Source of the DNA: JAFGGG01 sp964638895
GTDB lineage: Bacteria; Spirochaetota; Spirochaetia; SZUA-6; RPPD01
Direction of reading: 5' to 3'
Assembly (NCBI GenBank): GCA_964638895.1
Contig: CAZWYY010000038.1
Coordinates: forward strand, 1 to 40,356
DNA: 40,356 nucleotides
Shown one piece after another: positions 40,150-40,356 of the stretch; position 1 is the stretch's first letter; the number at the start of each line of letters is the position of its first letter. The notes under the pieces are model-generated. The model did not search any database, had not been told where the DNA came from, and saw only the letters and a list, made by a program, of their open reading frames with translations. The translations under genes and the position numbers were made by a program.

Positions 40150-40356
40150 ATGTATGAGAAAATGGCTGAAATGCGCTGCCCGAAATGCGATTCCAAAATG
40201 GAAACGGTGGAGTATGAAGGCGTTAAAATAGAAAGATGCAAAAACTGCAAAGGTATCTGGTTTGATCTGCTTGAAAAGGACGAATTAAAAGCCAAACCGG
40301 GCTCCGAGGCGGTTGACAGCGGCAATAAACATACGGGAAAAGAATATAATAGGAAA
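40150..40356 (+). CDS. TFIIB-type zinc-ribbon protein, 5' part
   Basis: The first 69 codons of a gene cut by the window end. The pattern CPKCDSKM, then VEYEGVKIERCKNCKGIWFD, then ELKAKPG is the zf-TFIIB zinc ribbon of small bacterial proteins, with four cysteines (CxxC and CxxC) binding one zinc. Such proteins are often short and of unknown function; longer ones carry a second ribbon or a membrane part. ATG 40150 follows AAAGGAG. Confidence 0.85.
   Translation, partial: MYEKMAEMRCPKCDSKMETVEYEGVKIERCKNCKGIWFDLLEKDELKAKPGSEAVDSGNKHTGKEYNRK

Noticed and set aside
1..40356. CRISPR arrays, tRNA or rRNA genes, prophage or integrase genes
   Set aside because: I looked for regular spaced repeats, tRNA-like arms and recombinase motifs and found none that hold up.

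Overview
The window is bacterial chromosomal DNA with densely packed genes. It looks like a sugar-fermenting, probably anaerobic bacterium, and Spirochaetota is my best guess. That rests on gene style only: LacI-type regulators, a methyl-accepting protein (MCP) carrying a sugar-binding domain, a DUF4919 exported protein, an HTH-PTS IIA fusion, and many flavodoxin and ferredoxin proteins. No rRNA, tRNA, CRISPR array, integrase or transposase was seen.

Layout. 1-3039: end of an ABC-transporter ATPase and its FtsX-type permease, visibly richer in G+C than what follows. 3391-7408: a LacI-type regulator and four genes (metallo-beta-lactamase-fold hydrolase, FMN reductase, flavodoxin-ferredoxin protein, ATC-hydrolase-like protein) with two perfect 18-bp palindromic operators. 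7403-11380 (minus): two methyltransferases, another FMN reductase, a LOG-type protein, two small proteins and a decayed amidohydrolase. 11495-19793: a sugar-sensing MCP, a polyol dehydrogenase and the arabinose genes araA, a LacI-type regulator, a shortened araB and araD. 19887-22305 (minus): small metabolic and exported proteins. 22411-24248: a two-gene cytochrome c assembly system. 24249-27101: HTH-PTS IIA, a methyltransferase and a lipoprotein. 27459-29786: galT-galK. 29990-35102 (minus): a CheB-CheR-PAS protein and a multi-PAS histidine kinase. 35420-40356: OsmC protein, MazEF-type toxin-antitoxin, hemerythrin, DapL, VOC protein, two truncated remnants and the start of a zinc-finger gene.

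The common theme is uptake sensing and catabolism of pentoses and galactose under LacI-type control, with redox-active flavin and iron-sulfur proteins. Three LacI-like operator families are visible: TTGCAACCGGTTGCAA, GCGTTAACGTTAACGC and TGAACACGTGTTCA. Many first genes have a near-consensus sigma-70 promoter whose -10 box lies only 5-17 nt before the start codon and no Shine-Dalgarno sequence, while internal genes mostly have good ones. This suggests common leaderless transcripts.

The most striking single gene is the MCP at 11495. Its sugar-binding domain aligns with the LacI-type regulator at 17132-18193, but the two lobes are in reverse order (a circular permutation), and it lies after both membrane segments, so it should be cytoplasmic. 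Decay is also frequent: araB lacks about 110 internal residues, two genes are frameshifted, and a divergent gene pair near 39775 has lost both 5' ends.
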